Part shown: piece after piece, positions 35,525 to 43,488 of the stretch
Numbering within the stretch: the stretch's first letter is position 1
Layout: every line of letters begins with the position of its first letter
NCBI GenBank assembly: GCA_963835295.1
Contig: CAWIEX010000014.1
Location: 434,001-498,000, forward strand
Reading direction: 5' to 3'
From: JAOPZW01 sp963835295
GTDB lineage: Bacteria; Actinomycetota; Thermoleophilia; Solirubrobacterales; Solirubrobacteraceae
Length of the DNA stretch: 64,000 nucleotides
Notes under the pieces: generated by a model
What the model saw: only the letters and a program-made list of their open reading frames with translations
The model's database searches: none
Told to the model about the DNA's origin: nothing
Made by a program: the position numbers and the translations under genes

Positions 35525-36446
35525 GTGGGCGCCTCCGAGCCTTCCGTGCTGGCGATCTTCGGGCCGACCGGCGTCGGGAAGACGGCGCTGGCCGTGGCTG
35601 TCGCCGAGCGGCTGCGGGCGCGCGGCGAGCGGCCGGTGGCGGTGTCCGCCGACGCCCTGCAGGTCTACGAGGGTCTCGAGACGCTGACCGGGGTCCCCTC
35701 GCTCGCCGAGCGCGCGGGCCTCGAGCACCGGCTGGTCTCCATCCTGCCGGTCGACGCGCGCTTCTCGGTCGGCGAGTACGCCGAGCTGGCCCACGCCGAG
35801 ATCGACGGCCTGCTGGCCCAGGGCGCCCGCCCCATCGTCGTCGGCGGAACGGGGCTCTACCTGCGCGCGGCCCTGGCGGAGCTCGCCCTGCGGCCCGCCG
35901 CGCCCGACGAGGTGCGCGCGCGCTGGGAGGCGGAGCTGGCGCGGCGCGGGCCCGAGGCGCTCCACGCGGAGCTCGTGCGCCGCGCGCCGTGGGCCGCGGA
36001 GTCGGTGGCGCCGCGCGACCGCAGCCGGATCGTGCGCCTGCTCGAGCTCGACGACCTGGGGGAGCTCGAGCCGCCGTCCGGCCAACCAGCTGTGGACGGC
36101 CGAGACCCGCCACCCCACGCGGCTCGTCGGCCTCGTCATGGACCGCGACGCGCTCTACGCCCGCATCGACGCCCGCGTCGACGCCATGGTGGCCACAGGC
36201 GCCGCTCGCGAGGTGCGCGCCGCCCACGCGGCCGGGGCCTCGGAGACCGCACGCAAGGCGCTGGGCTTCGACGACCTCCTGGCGGGCGACGTCGAGGCGA
36301 TGAAGCGCCACACGCGTAACTTCGCCCGCCGCCAGCTGACCTGGATGCGCAAGCTCGCCGGGGTGGAGGTCGTCGACGTGACGGGCCGAGACGCGCGCGA
36401 GGTGGCGGCAGAGTTGCTTCCGGATGGTCCTGGCGCCGCACCCTGA
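35525..36446 (+). pseudogene. miaA: tRNA dimethylallyltransferase MiaA, frameshifted
   Basis: MiaA attaches the dimethylallyl group to A37 of tRNAs, the substrate of MiaB. The N-terminal frame has the P-loop FGPTGVGKTALA and the substrate motif SADALQVYEG, through RSRIVRLLELDDLGELEPPSG. The remainder, NQLWTAETRHPTRLVGLVMD through QLTWMRKLAGVEVV, is in the next frame. One extra C in the GGCC near 36079-36083 explains the shift. The corrected length is 306 residues, normal for the family. All other sequence looks intact, so a sequencing error is as likely as a true null allele. Confidence 0.85.
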
Positions 36447-36502
36447 CGTCGAAAGATCAAGAACCGGCGCATTGGCTGTCGCGATGTGTCAGCGTGTCTT
36501 GA

Positions 36503-38029
36503 ATGAACGTCCGCGTTCGCTCCGTCGTGGCCGGGGCCGTCGTCGCGGCCGCCCTCGTCGTCGCGCCCGTGGCCGGTGCCCGCGACGTCATCGTCCGGTC
36601 CTTCGACGGCGCGCCGCTCAGCGCGAGCTTCTTCGCGGCGCAGGGCCTCGCGCCCGGCCAGACGGCGCCGACCATCCTCGAGACGCACGGCTGGGGCGCC
36701 GTTCGCAACAAGGACGAGAACAGCGCCACGCTGGCGCCCGTCGGGCAGGTCGGCCTGGGGCCGCTGCGCCGCGCGGGCTTCAACGTGCTCACGTGGGACT
36801 CGCGCGGCTTCGGCGAGTCGGGCGGGACGGTCGAGGTCGACTCCAAGGACTTCGAGGGCCGCGACGTCTCGGCCCTGCTCGACTGGCTCGCCACCCAGCC
36901 CGAGCAGCAACTCGACGCCCCCGGCGATCCGCGCGCCGGCATGACGGGCGCGTCCTACGCGGGCGGGATCGAGCTCGTCTCCGCCGCCATCGACCAGCGC
37001 CTCGACGCCATCGCGCCGTCGATCGCCTGGCACTCGCTGCTCACCGCGCTGTACCGCGACGACCTCGTCAAGGGCGGCTGGGCCGCGGCCCTCTCGGGCC
37101 TCGGGATCCCCACTGCGACCGCGCTCGGCGTCATCAGCCCCGCGGGCGTGCAGACGGGAACGGTCGATCCTCACATCACCTCTGCGCTGGCCGAGGGGCT
37201 CGCCACGGGCCACCTGTCCGCCGAGGACCGCGCCTGGTTTCAGAGCCGCGGCCCCGGCGACGCGCTCGTGGCGCAGATCCGCGTGCCAACCCTGCTCGTG
37301 CAGGGAACGGCCGACACGCTCTTCACCCCCAGCGAGGCGATCCGCAACTTCGAGTTGCTGAAGGCCGGCGGCGTGCCCGTCCACATGCTGTGGTTCTGCG
37401 GCGGCCACGGCGTGTGCCTGACGCAGGGCGACAACAGCCGCGTCGAGGCGCGCGTGGTGGGCTGGCTGCGGCGCTGGCTGATGGGCGATCACGCCGCGGA
37501 CTCCGGTCCGACCTTCGAGTGGCTGGCCGACGACGGCCAGTGGCGCAGCGCGCCCGGCTGGCCGATGGCGCCCGGCACGGCGATGACCGCCCACGGCTCC
37601 GGCACGCTGACCTTCAGCCCCGCCGACACGGCCTCCTCGGGCCTCGCCGTGGCCGCCACGACGTCGCCCAACGCCGTGAACGTCGCCATCCCCTCGCCCG
37701 CGCAGCACGTAGACGCCGTCGGCGAGCCGAAGCTCGAGCTCGACTACCAGGGCACCGCGACCGACCCGCGCGGATACGTCTTCGCTCAGATCGTCGACGA
37801 GCAGCGCCACCTCGTGCTCGGCAACCAGGTCACGCCGATCGCGGTGCAGCTCGACGGCTTGCCGCACTCGGTCTCGCGCTCGCTGGAGGGCCTCGCCGCG
37901 GCCATCGACCCCGGCGCGCGCTACACGCTGCAGATCGCGGGCGGGTCGAGCGTCTACGGGCCGGTGCGCTCCGCCGGCACCGTCGCGCTGAAGGCGATCC
38001 GCCTCAGCATGCCGTCGGTCCGCCGGTAG
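36503..38029 (+). CDS. Secreted CocE/S15-type alpha/beta hydrolase
   Basis: A 508-residue exported hydrolase related to X-prolyl dipeptidyl-peptidases and cocaine esterase. The signal peptide is SVVAGAVVAAALVVAPVAGA. The catalytic core shows THGWG, WDSRGFGESGG, nucleophile Ser in TGASYAGG, the acid in VQGTADTLF, and His in CGGHGVCL. The C-terminal part from about residue 350 is the jelly-roll domain of the family. Substrate could be peptides or esters. The start at ATG 36503 lies 57 bp after miaA. Confidence 0.85.
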   Translation: MNVRVRSVVAGAVVAAALVVAPVAGARDVIVRSFDGAPLSASFFAAQGLAPGQTAPTILETHGWGAVRNKDENSATLAPVGQVGLGPLRRAGFNVLTWDSRGFGESGGTVEVDSKDFEGRDVSALLDWLATQPEQQLDAPGDPRAGMTGASYAGGIELVSAAIDQRLDAIAPSIAWHSLLTALYRDDLVKGGWAAALSGLGIPTATALGVISPAGVQTGTVDPHITSALAEGLATGHLSAEDRAWFQSRGPGDALVAQIRVPTLLVQGTADTLFTPSEAIRNFELLKAGGVPVHMLWFCGGHGVCLTQGDNSRVEARVVGWLRRWLMGDHAADSGPTFEWLADDGQWRSAPGWPMAPGTAMTAHGSGTLTFSPADTASSGLAVAATTSPNAVNVAIPSPAQHVDAVGEPKLELDYQGTATDPRGYVFAQIVDEQRHLVLGNQVTPIAVQLDGLPHSVSRSLEGLAAAIDPGARYTLQIAGGSSVYGPVRSAGTVALKAIRLSMPSVRR

Positions 38030-38041
38030 CCTCCAGCGGAC

Positions 38042-38590
38042 ATGGCCAAGGTCTTCGACGCGATCGACGCGCGGCTGGCGGCGTGGATCGCCCGCCAGCG
38101 CATGTTCTTCGTCGCCACCGCGCCCAGCGGCGACGGCGGCCACGTCAATGTCTCGCCCAAGGGGCCGATAGAGACGCTGCGCGTGCTCGACGAGCACACG
38201 GTGGCCTACCTCGACCTCGTCGGCAGCGGCGCCGAAACCGTCGCGCACCTGCAGGACAACGGGCGCATCGTGGTCATGCTGTGCGCGTTCGAGGGCCCGC
38301 CGCGCATCGTCCGGCTGCACGGCCGGGGCGAGGTACTCGAGCCCGAGGCCGTGGAGTTCCCCGGTGCCACCGCGCTGCCCGAGCAGCACCGCACGGTGAT
38401 CCGCGTCGACGTCGAGCGGATCGCCGACTCGTGCGGGTTCGGTGTGCCGCTGATGGCCTACGAGGGCGAGCGCCCGCAATCGCAGGCGTGGGCCGAGACG
38501 AAGCTGGCCAAGGGCGGGCCGCGCGCGCTCGAGGACTACGTGGCCGAGAAGAACGCGGTGAGCATCGACGGGCTGCCCGCGCTCGGCTGA
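38042..38590 (+). CDS. Pyridoxamine 5'-phosphate oxidase-fold protein
   Basis: A 182-residue split-barrel flavoprotein-like protein. The family signature is QRMFFVATAPSGDGGHVNVS, followed by LDLVGSGAETVAHLQDNGRI and FEGPPRIVRLHGRGEVL. The C-terminal half ends with an ALEDYVAEKNAVSIDGLPAL segment seen in this subfamily. It may use FMN or F420, but cofactor and substrate cannot be told. It is 6 bp upstream of dapF. Confidence 0.85.
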   Translation: MAKVFDAIDARLAAWIARQRMFFVATAPSGDGGHVNVSPKGPIETLRVLDEHTVAYLDLVGSGAETVAHLQDNGRIVVMLCAFEGPPRIVRLHGRGEVLEPEAVEFPGATALPEQHRTVIRVDVERIADSCGFGVPLMAYEGERPQSQAWAETKLAKGGPRALEDYVAEKNAVSIDGLPALG

Positions 38591-38595
38591 CCGCG

Positions 38596-39402
38596 ATGCG
38601 CTTCGAGAAGTGGCAGGCGCTGGCCAACGACTACGTGATCGTGGAGGCGTCTGAGCTCGACGGCGGCGAGCCGGGCGTCGATCTCGTGCGCGCGCTGTGT
38701 GACCGCCACACCGGCGTTGGCGCCGACGGCGTGCTCGTCCTCGCCCCGCCCGACGAGCCCGGCTTCGTCGCGCGGCTGCGGATCTTCAACCCCGACGGCT
38801 CCGAGGCCGAGCTGAGCGGCAACGGCGCGCGCGAGGCGATCCTCTACCTGCGCCGCGCCGGCTGGACCGACGCGCGCCAGTTCTCGATCCAGACCGCGGC
38901 CGGCGAGATCCGCCCGACGATCCTCTCGGACACCACCTGCCGCGTCGACATGGGGCGCGCGGCGCTGAAGCACACTGGCGAGGCCCACGGCTTTCACTTC
39001 CAGCACCTCGTGATCGGCAACCCGCAGACGGCCATCCACATCGCCGACCCCGCGACGCTGGAGGCGCTGGACCTGGCGGCCATCGGCCCGCCGATCGAGA
39101 CCGACCCGCAGTTCCCGCAGCGCACCAACGTCTCGTGGTTCACCGCGCTCGACGACGCCACCATCCGCGCCCGCATCTTCGAGCGCGGCGTCGGCGAGAC
39201 CGCCTCGAGCGGCACCGGCGCGAGCGGCGCGGCCATCGCCCACGTCCTGCGCGGCGGCGACTCGCCGGTCACGGTCAAGCTCGACGGCGGCGAGCTCGAG
39301 GTCGAGGTGGGGGAGGACCTCCACGTCGACCTGACCGGCTGGGCGGTCCCGGTCTTCGCGGGCGAGCTCGCGCCGGCGTTCGGCGCCGGGCTCAGACGCT
39401 GA
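38596..39402 (+). CDS. dapF: Diaminopimelate epimerase-like protein lacking both catalytic Cys
   Basis: By fold this is DapF, which interconverts LL- and meso-diaminopimelate. The 268 residues cover the two pseudo-symmetric halves: ALANDYVIVE, RHTGVGADGVLV, FNPDGSEAELSGNGARE and FERGVGETASSGTGAS. In studied DapF the two catalytic Cys sit in GNGxRC and ACGxGAC. Here those positions are Glu80 and Ser205, and His of GNPH is Gln144. No Cys replaces them nearby. Either this lineage uses other residues, or the protein has another role. It is convergent with, and overlaps by 11 bp, the dapD-dapC-dapE genes, which supports a lysine role. Confidence 0.8.
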   Translation: MRFEKWQALANDYVIVEASELDGGEPGVDLVRALCDRHTGVGADGVLVLAPPDEPGFVARLRIFNPDGSEAELSGNGAREAILYLRRAGWTDARQFSIQTAAGEIRPTILSDTTCRVDMGRAALKHTGEAHGFHFQHLVIGNPQTAIHIADPATLEALDLAAIGPPIETDPQFPQRTNVSWFTALDDATIRARIFERGVGETASSGTGASGAAIAHVLRGGDSPVTVKLDGGELEVEVGEDLHVDLTGWAVPVFAGELAPAFGAGLRR

Positions 39403-40225
39403 CCGCGTGCTCGCGCAGCGCGTCGGTCAGTGAGGTCTTGCGGTCGGTCGCGGCGCTGCGCTCGCCGATGATGAGCGCGCACGGGATGCGGTAGGAGCCG
39501 GCGGGGAACTTCTTCTTGCGGGTGCCCGGGATGACGATGGCGCGGGGCGGCACCTCGCCGCGCAGCTCGACGGGCTTCTTGGCGCGCACGTCGATGATCG
39601 GCGTCGAGGCGGTGAGCACGACGTTGGCGCCGAGGACGGCCTCGCGGCCGACGCGCACGCCCTCGACGACGATGCAGCGCGAGCCGACGAAGGCGCCGTC
39701 CTCGACGATCACCGGGGTGGCCTGGAGCGGCTCGAGGACGCCGCCGATGCCCACGCCGCCGGAGAGGTGAACGTCGGTGCCGATCTGCGCGCACGAGCCG
39801 ACGGTGGCCCAGGTGTCGACCATCGTGCCGGAGCCCACCCACGCCCCGACGTTGACGTAGGAGGGCATGAGCACGACGCCCGGCGCCACGTAGGCTCCCT
39901 GGCGGGCAGTGGCGGGCGGGACGACGCGCACGCCGAGCTCGGCCCAGCCGGTCTTCAGCGGCATCTTGTCGTGGTACTCGTAGGGGCCGACCTCGAGCGT
40001 CTCCATGCCGCGGGTGCGGAACGAGAGCAGGATCGCCTTCTTGGCCCACTCGTTGACGTGCCAGCCGGTGTCCGTCGGCGTCGCGACGCGCACGCTGCCG
40101 TCGTCGAGCAGGGCCAGCGCCTCCTCGACGGTGGCGGCGGCCTCCTCGCCGAGATCGGTCGTCGCCCGCTCGTAGAGCCCGTCGATCTCGGCGGCGAGGG
40201 CAGTCAGGTCGGTGGCGGCGCTCAT
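39392..40225 (-). CDS. dapD: Tetrahydrodipicolinate N-succinyltransferase
   Basis: Transfers succinyl from succinyl-CoA to tetrahydrodipicolinate in the succinylase lysine route. It has 277 residues from ATG 40225. The left-handed beta-helix hexapeptide repeats are seen in YVAPGVVLMPSYVNVGAWVG and DTWATVGSCAQIG. The HLSGGVGIGGVLEPLQATP motif is diagnostic of DapD. The start overlaps the dapC stop (ATGA). Operon order on the minus strand is dapE, dapC, dapD. Confidence 0.95.
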   Translation of the reverse strand: MSAATDLTALAAEIDGLYERATTDLGEEAAATVEEALALLDDGSVRVATPTDTGWHVNEWAKKAILLSFRTRGMETLEVGPYEYHDKMPLKTGWAELGVRVVPPATARQGAYVAPGVVLMPSYVNVGAWVGSGTMVDTWATVGSCAQIGTDVHLSGGVGIGGVLEPLQATPVIVEDGAFVGSRCIVVEGVRVGREAVLGANVVLTASTPIIDVRAKKPVELRGEVPPRAIVIPGTRKKKFPAGSYRIPCALIIGERSAATDRKTSLTDALREHAVSV

Positions 40226-41364
40226 AGTGCTGATGCTAGGCGCTCGGCCGCGCGGCGGCAGTCCTCGGGGGTCGGGACCAGGGCTATCCGGACGTGGCCC
40301 TCGCCGCCGGGGCCGAAGTACGGGCCGGGAGCCACGACGATGCCGTGCTGCTCGAGCAGGCCCAGCGCGTAGCCCTCTGCGACCTCGCCGTCGGGCACCC
40401 GCAGCCACAGGAAGAACGAGGCGTCGCCACCGGAGGGCCGCAGGCCCGCCTCCAGCAGGGCGGGGAGGAGCGCCGAGCGCTTGGCGCGATAGCGCTCACG
40501 GACCTCGGTCACGTGCTCCTCGTCGGCCCACGCGACCGCGGCCGCGCGCTGGATGAAGGTCTGCGGCGCCACGCCGACGTTCGGGCGGTAGCGCCTGAGG
40601 GCGGCGATGATCTCGGGATCGCCGGCGGCGAAGCCCGAGCGATAGCCGGGCATCGAGGACCGCTTGGAGAGCGTGTTGAAGACGACGACGTTGGTCCGAT
40701 CGCGGAGCTGCAGGGCACTGACGGGCGGGTCGCCGGCGAACCACAGCTCCGAGTAGGCCTCGTCGGAGGCCACCACGAAGTCGTGCTCGCGCGCCAGCGC
40801 CGCAGCACGCTCGTAGAGCTCAGGCGACGCGGTGGCCGCCGTCGGGTTGTTGGGATGGTTCAGCCACAGCAGCGCGACGCCGTCCCAGTCGACGGCGTCG
40901 AGGTCGGGCTGCCAGCCGCGGGCCGCGTCGAGCGCGAGCTGGACCACCTGCGCGCCCGCGAACAGGGCGCCGCGGGCGGCCACGGGATAGCCGGGCGTGG
41001 TGACGACGACGCGGTCGCCGCGCCCGGCCACCACCTGGGCGAGGTGGAAGATCGCCTCCTTGGAGCCCTGCGTGGGGACGATCTCGGTGGCCGGGTCGAG
41101 CGCCGCGCCAAAGCGCCGCTGCGCCCACGCGGCGATCGCCTCGCGCAGCTCGGGCAGGCCCTCGGCCCCCGGGTAGGTCGAGATCGGCTCCTCCTCGAGC
41201 GCCCGGGCCAGCGCGCGCGGGATGAAGGACGGCGTCACCTCGCGCGGCTCGCCGATGCCGAAGTCTATGACGTCCACTCCGCGCGCCGTGGCCGCCCGCT
41301 TGGCCTCGGTGAGGCGCAGGAACGGGTAGCTCGTCATGCCCGCGAGGACCGGGTTCAGGCGCAC
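40222..41364 (-). CDS. dapC: Succinyldiaminopimelate aminotransferase DapC
   Basis: Class I/II PLP aminotransferase of 380 residues that makes N-succinyl-LL-diaminopimelate. Features are YPGAEGLPELREAIAAW, WLNHPNNPTAA, the Asp of VASDEAYSELWF and the PLP Lys in NTLSKRSSMPGYRSG. The best start is GTG 41364 (VRLNPVLAG), which overlaps the dapE stop by 10 nt. Its position between dapE and dapD makes DapC the natural assignment within a family of many paralogues. Confidence 0.92.
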   Translation of the reverse strand: MRLNPVLAGMTSYPFLRLTEAKRAATARGVDVIDFGIGEPREVTPSFIPRALARALEEEPISTYPGAEGLPELREAIAAWAQRRFGAALDPATEIVPTQGSKEAIFHLAQVVAGRGDRVVVTTPGYPVAARGALFAGAQVVQLALDAARGWQPDLDAVDWDGVALLWLNHPNNPTAATASPELYERAAALAREHDFVVASDEAYSELWFAGDPPVSALQLRDRTNVVVFNTLSKRSSMPGYRSGFAAGDPEIIAALRRYRPNVGVAPQTFIQRAAAVAWADEEHVTEVRERYRAKRSALLPALLEAGLRPSGGDASFFLWLRVPDGEVAEGYALGLLEQHGIVVAPGPYFGPGGEGHVRIALVPTPEDCRRAAERLASAL

Positions 41365-42413
41365 GCGAAGGCCTCGATCGTCTCGTAGCAGCGCACGAGG
41401 GCGTCGACGCGCACGTGCTCGTCGCGGGCGTGGGCCTGGCCGGGGTCGCCGGGCCCGAAGTTGATGGCGTCGACGCCGGCGCCCGCGAACTCGGCGACGG
41501 GCGTCCATGCCTGCTTCGGCTCGACCGCCAGCTCGCCGGCGGCGATCAGGCGCTGGGCCATCGGGTTGGCCACCGCGACGGGCGCGCTCGGGGCGTTGCC
41601 GTCGATGACCAGCGTGCCGTGCGGCTCGCACAGGTCGCGCAGCCACGCCTCGGCGTCCTCGGCGCTGCGGTCGGGGGCATAGCGGTAGTTGACGTGGGCG
41701 ACCGCCTCGGCCGGGACGACGTTGTCGGCGATCCCGCCGGCCACGCGCGTCACCGAGACCACCTCGGTGAAGCGCAGCCCGTCGAACTCGCGCGGCGCCG
41801 GCGGCACCTGGGCCAGCGCGTGGATCCCGGCCGCTGCGCGGTGGATCGCGTTGTCCGCCAGCCACGGGCGCGCCGAGTGCCCGGAGCGCCCGTGGAAGGT
41901 CCACGTGGCGTTGACGTTGCCCAGGCAGCCGGCGTGAACGGCGTTGGCGGTGGGCTCCATGACCAGCACGAGGTCGGCGCTTCTCAGCCCCGCCTCGCGC
42001 ACGAGCAGTCCCGCCAGCGCGCTCTCGGTGACCGCGAGCTCCTCACGCCCGAAGAACACGTAGCCGAGGTCGATCGTCGCCTCGACGCCCGCCAGCGCGA
42101 GCTCGACCATGACGGCCACGGCGCCCTTCATGTCCGCGGCGCCGAGGCCGTGGACCGCGTCGGCGTCGCGCCGGCCCGGGCGGTTGCCCTGCGCCGGGAC
42201 GGTGTCGAAGTGGCCGGCCAGGAGCACGAGCGGGCGCTCGCGGCGCTCGGTGGCGCCGGCCAGCACGCATGTGTCGCCCGCGTCGCGGGCCTCGACGCCG
42301 CCCTCGCGCAGGGCGCCAAGGACGTGCGCGGCCAGCGCGGCCTCGTCGCGCGACTCGGAGGGGATGTCGACGAGCTCGAGCGTGCGTGCGGCGAGGCGGT
42401 CGGCCAGGGACAC
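41355..42413 (-). CDS. dapE: Succinyl-diaminopimelate desuccinylase DapE
   Basis: M20 zinc hydrolase of 352 residues that frees LL-diaminopimelate. Metal and catalytic motifs are LLAGHFDTVPAQG, GLGAADMKGAVAVM and the Glu region GREELAVTESALAG. The dimerisation domain begins ATWTFHGRSGHSARPW. The last metal His is in FGPGDPGQAHARDEH. It is first in the dapE-dapC-dapD operon, starting at GTG 42413. A long hairpin lies just upstream. Confidence 0.94.
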   Translation of the reverse strand: MSLADRLAARTLELVDIPSESRDEAALAAHVLGALREGGVEARDAGDTCVLAGATERRERPLVLLAGHFDTVPAQGNRPGRRDADAVHGLGAADMKGAVAVMVELALAGVEATIDLGYVFFGREELAVTESALAGLLVREAGLRSADLVLVMEPTANAVHAGCLGNVNATWTFHGRSGHSARPWLADNAIHRAAAGIHALAQVPPAPREFDGLRFTEVVSVTRVAGGIADNVVPAEAVAHVNYRYAPDRSAEDAEAWLRDLCEPHGTLVIDGNAPSAPVAVANPMAQRLIAAGELAVEPKQAWTPVAEFAGAGVDAINFGPGDPGQAHARDEHVRVDALVRCYETIEAFACA

Positions 42414-42452
42414 GCCCCGGAGGCTATCCAGCGGCCCCGCCGCTCCGCCGCG

Positions 42453-42503
42453 CGTCGAACGTCGGTCCTACCCCGTCAGGACGGGGACGACCGACGTTCG
42501 ACG
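42453..42503. terminator. Long two-part hairpin upstream of dapE
   Basis: A perfect 15-bp stem, CGTCGAACGTCGGTC with GACCGACGTTCGACG, encloses a second 6-bp stem CCCCGT/ACGGGG with a CAGG loop. It sits between the stop of the unknown gene at 42518 and the dapE start at 42413, both on the minus strand. It is probably the terminator of the upstream gene, though it lacks a T tract. Attenuation or protein binding ahead of the lysine operon is also possible. Confidence 0.5.
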
Positions 42504-42517
42504 GTTCGGGCTGGCGC

Positions 42518-43072
42518 TCAGCGCCGGCGAAGGCCGTCGGCCACGGCGTAGAGCCGCGCAGGGTCCGGAGGGCCCGGAGCGGCGCGCTTGTTGGGCGTCG
42601 TGTCGGGCGGGCGCATGCTCCGCGGGATGACGTCGCCGTGCTCGAGCGCCGCGGCCTTGAGCCTGCGCGCGGGCACGGTGGGGACCTCGAGCGCGTTGGC
42701 CACCTTGACCAGCCGCCGGCGCTTGGCGCCCCAGGAGAACGGCAGCGCCAGCGCGACGATCATCGCGTGCTGGGCGCGGACGCCGTGGGCGTGGAGCTCG
42801 ACCCGGCCCCAGAGCGCGACCGCGCCGCCCACGAGCTCGGACGTGCCGAGCGACGCCGTGCGCGGGGTCGGCGAGTACCACGCGTAGAACCCGCACGTGC
42901 AGCCGTTCTGGGGCGCGACCCCGTCGTGGGCGGCCTCGCCCAGGCAGCGGGCCGTCTGCAGGCCGCGCTCCCAGCGATCGTCGGCGTGCAGGGACCACAG
43001 CTCCTCGCCGTGCAGCCGCCACTGGCGGAAGCCGATGACCGCGCGGATCAGGTCGGGGGCGGTGGCCTGCAT
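42518..43072 (-). CDS. Conserved-looking hypothetical protein
   Basis: A 184-residue soluble protein, not recognised. It starts MQATAPDLIRAVIGFRQWRL and contains a Cys cluster NGCTCGFYAWYSPTP near residues 57-72, then hydrophobic LVGGAVALWG and MIVALALPFSW segments too short for confident membrane helices. The C-terminus is Pro/Arg-rich. The CTCGFYAW motif with Trp-rich surroundings suggests a structured domain, perhaps metal-binding. A small basic reading frame lies 13 bp upstream on the same strand. Confidence 0.7.
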   Translation of the reverse strand: MQATAPDLIRAVIGFRQWRLHGEELWSLHADDRWERGLQTARCLGEAAHDGVAPQNGCTCGFYAWYSPTPRTASLGTSELVGGAVALWGRVELHAHGVRAQHAMIVALALPFSWGAKRRRLVKVANALEVPTVPARRLKAAALEHGDVIPRSMRPPDTTPNKRAAPGPPDPARLYAVADGLRRR

Positions 43073-43085
43073 CGGCCGGGCGCCG

Positions 43086-43274
43086 TCAGCGCGCGGGCGT
43101 AGCCGGCCGCGAGGGCTTCGACGGCCGCTCGGGCTCGCGCTCGGGGCGCACCTCCGGCGGCGGCGCGGGCGCCGGGGTCTCGACGGGCTCGACGGTGATC
43201 GTGCGCGACGGGCCGTCCAGCGAGCCGGTGAGATGGGAGCGGGAACGGCGGGGCGTCGACTGGCGGAACTTCAT
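43086..43274 (-). CDS. Small Pro/Arg-rich hypothetical protein
   Basis: A 62-residue reading frame starting MKFRQSTPRRSRSHLTGS and continuing into a Pro/Glu/Arg-rich tail. A plausible GAAGG ribosome binding site precedes ATG 43274. It ends 13 bp before the next minus-strand gene. Low complexity means it could be spurious; the ribosome binding site and operon-like spacing are the only support. Confidence 0.4.
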   Translation of the reverse strand: MKFRQSTPRRSRSHLTGSLDGPSRTITVEPVETPAPAPPPEVRPEREPERPSKPSRPATPAR

Positions 43275-43488
43275 GGCGGCACCTTCTGGTCGATCGACGG
43301 GCGGAGCAATGATTCCCGCCTGCGCCGGTCACAAAGCTTCCTCGTGTCGGGGGCGGTTGTCGAGGGCTGGACGCGGCGCGGAGTGCCGTCTTTCTCAGCA
43401 TTCTCTTGCACAGCCTTGAGGCGGGCCTGAGATCGGCGGCGGACCATGTGGGTGCACCCACGAAGACGCATCCGAAGGAAGGCCTGGA

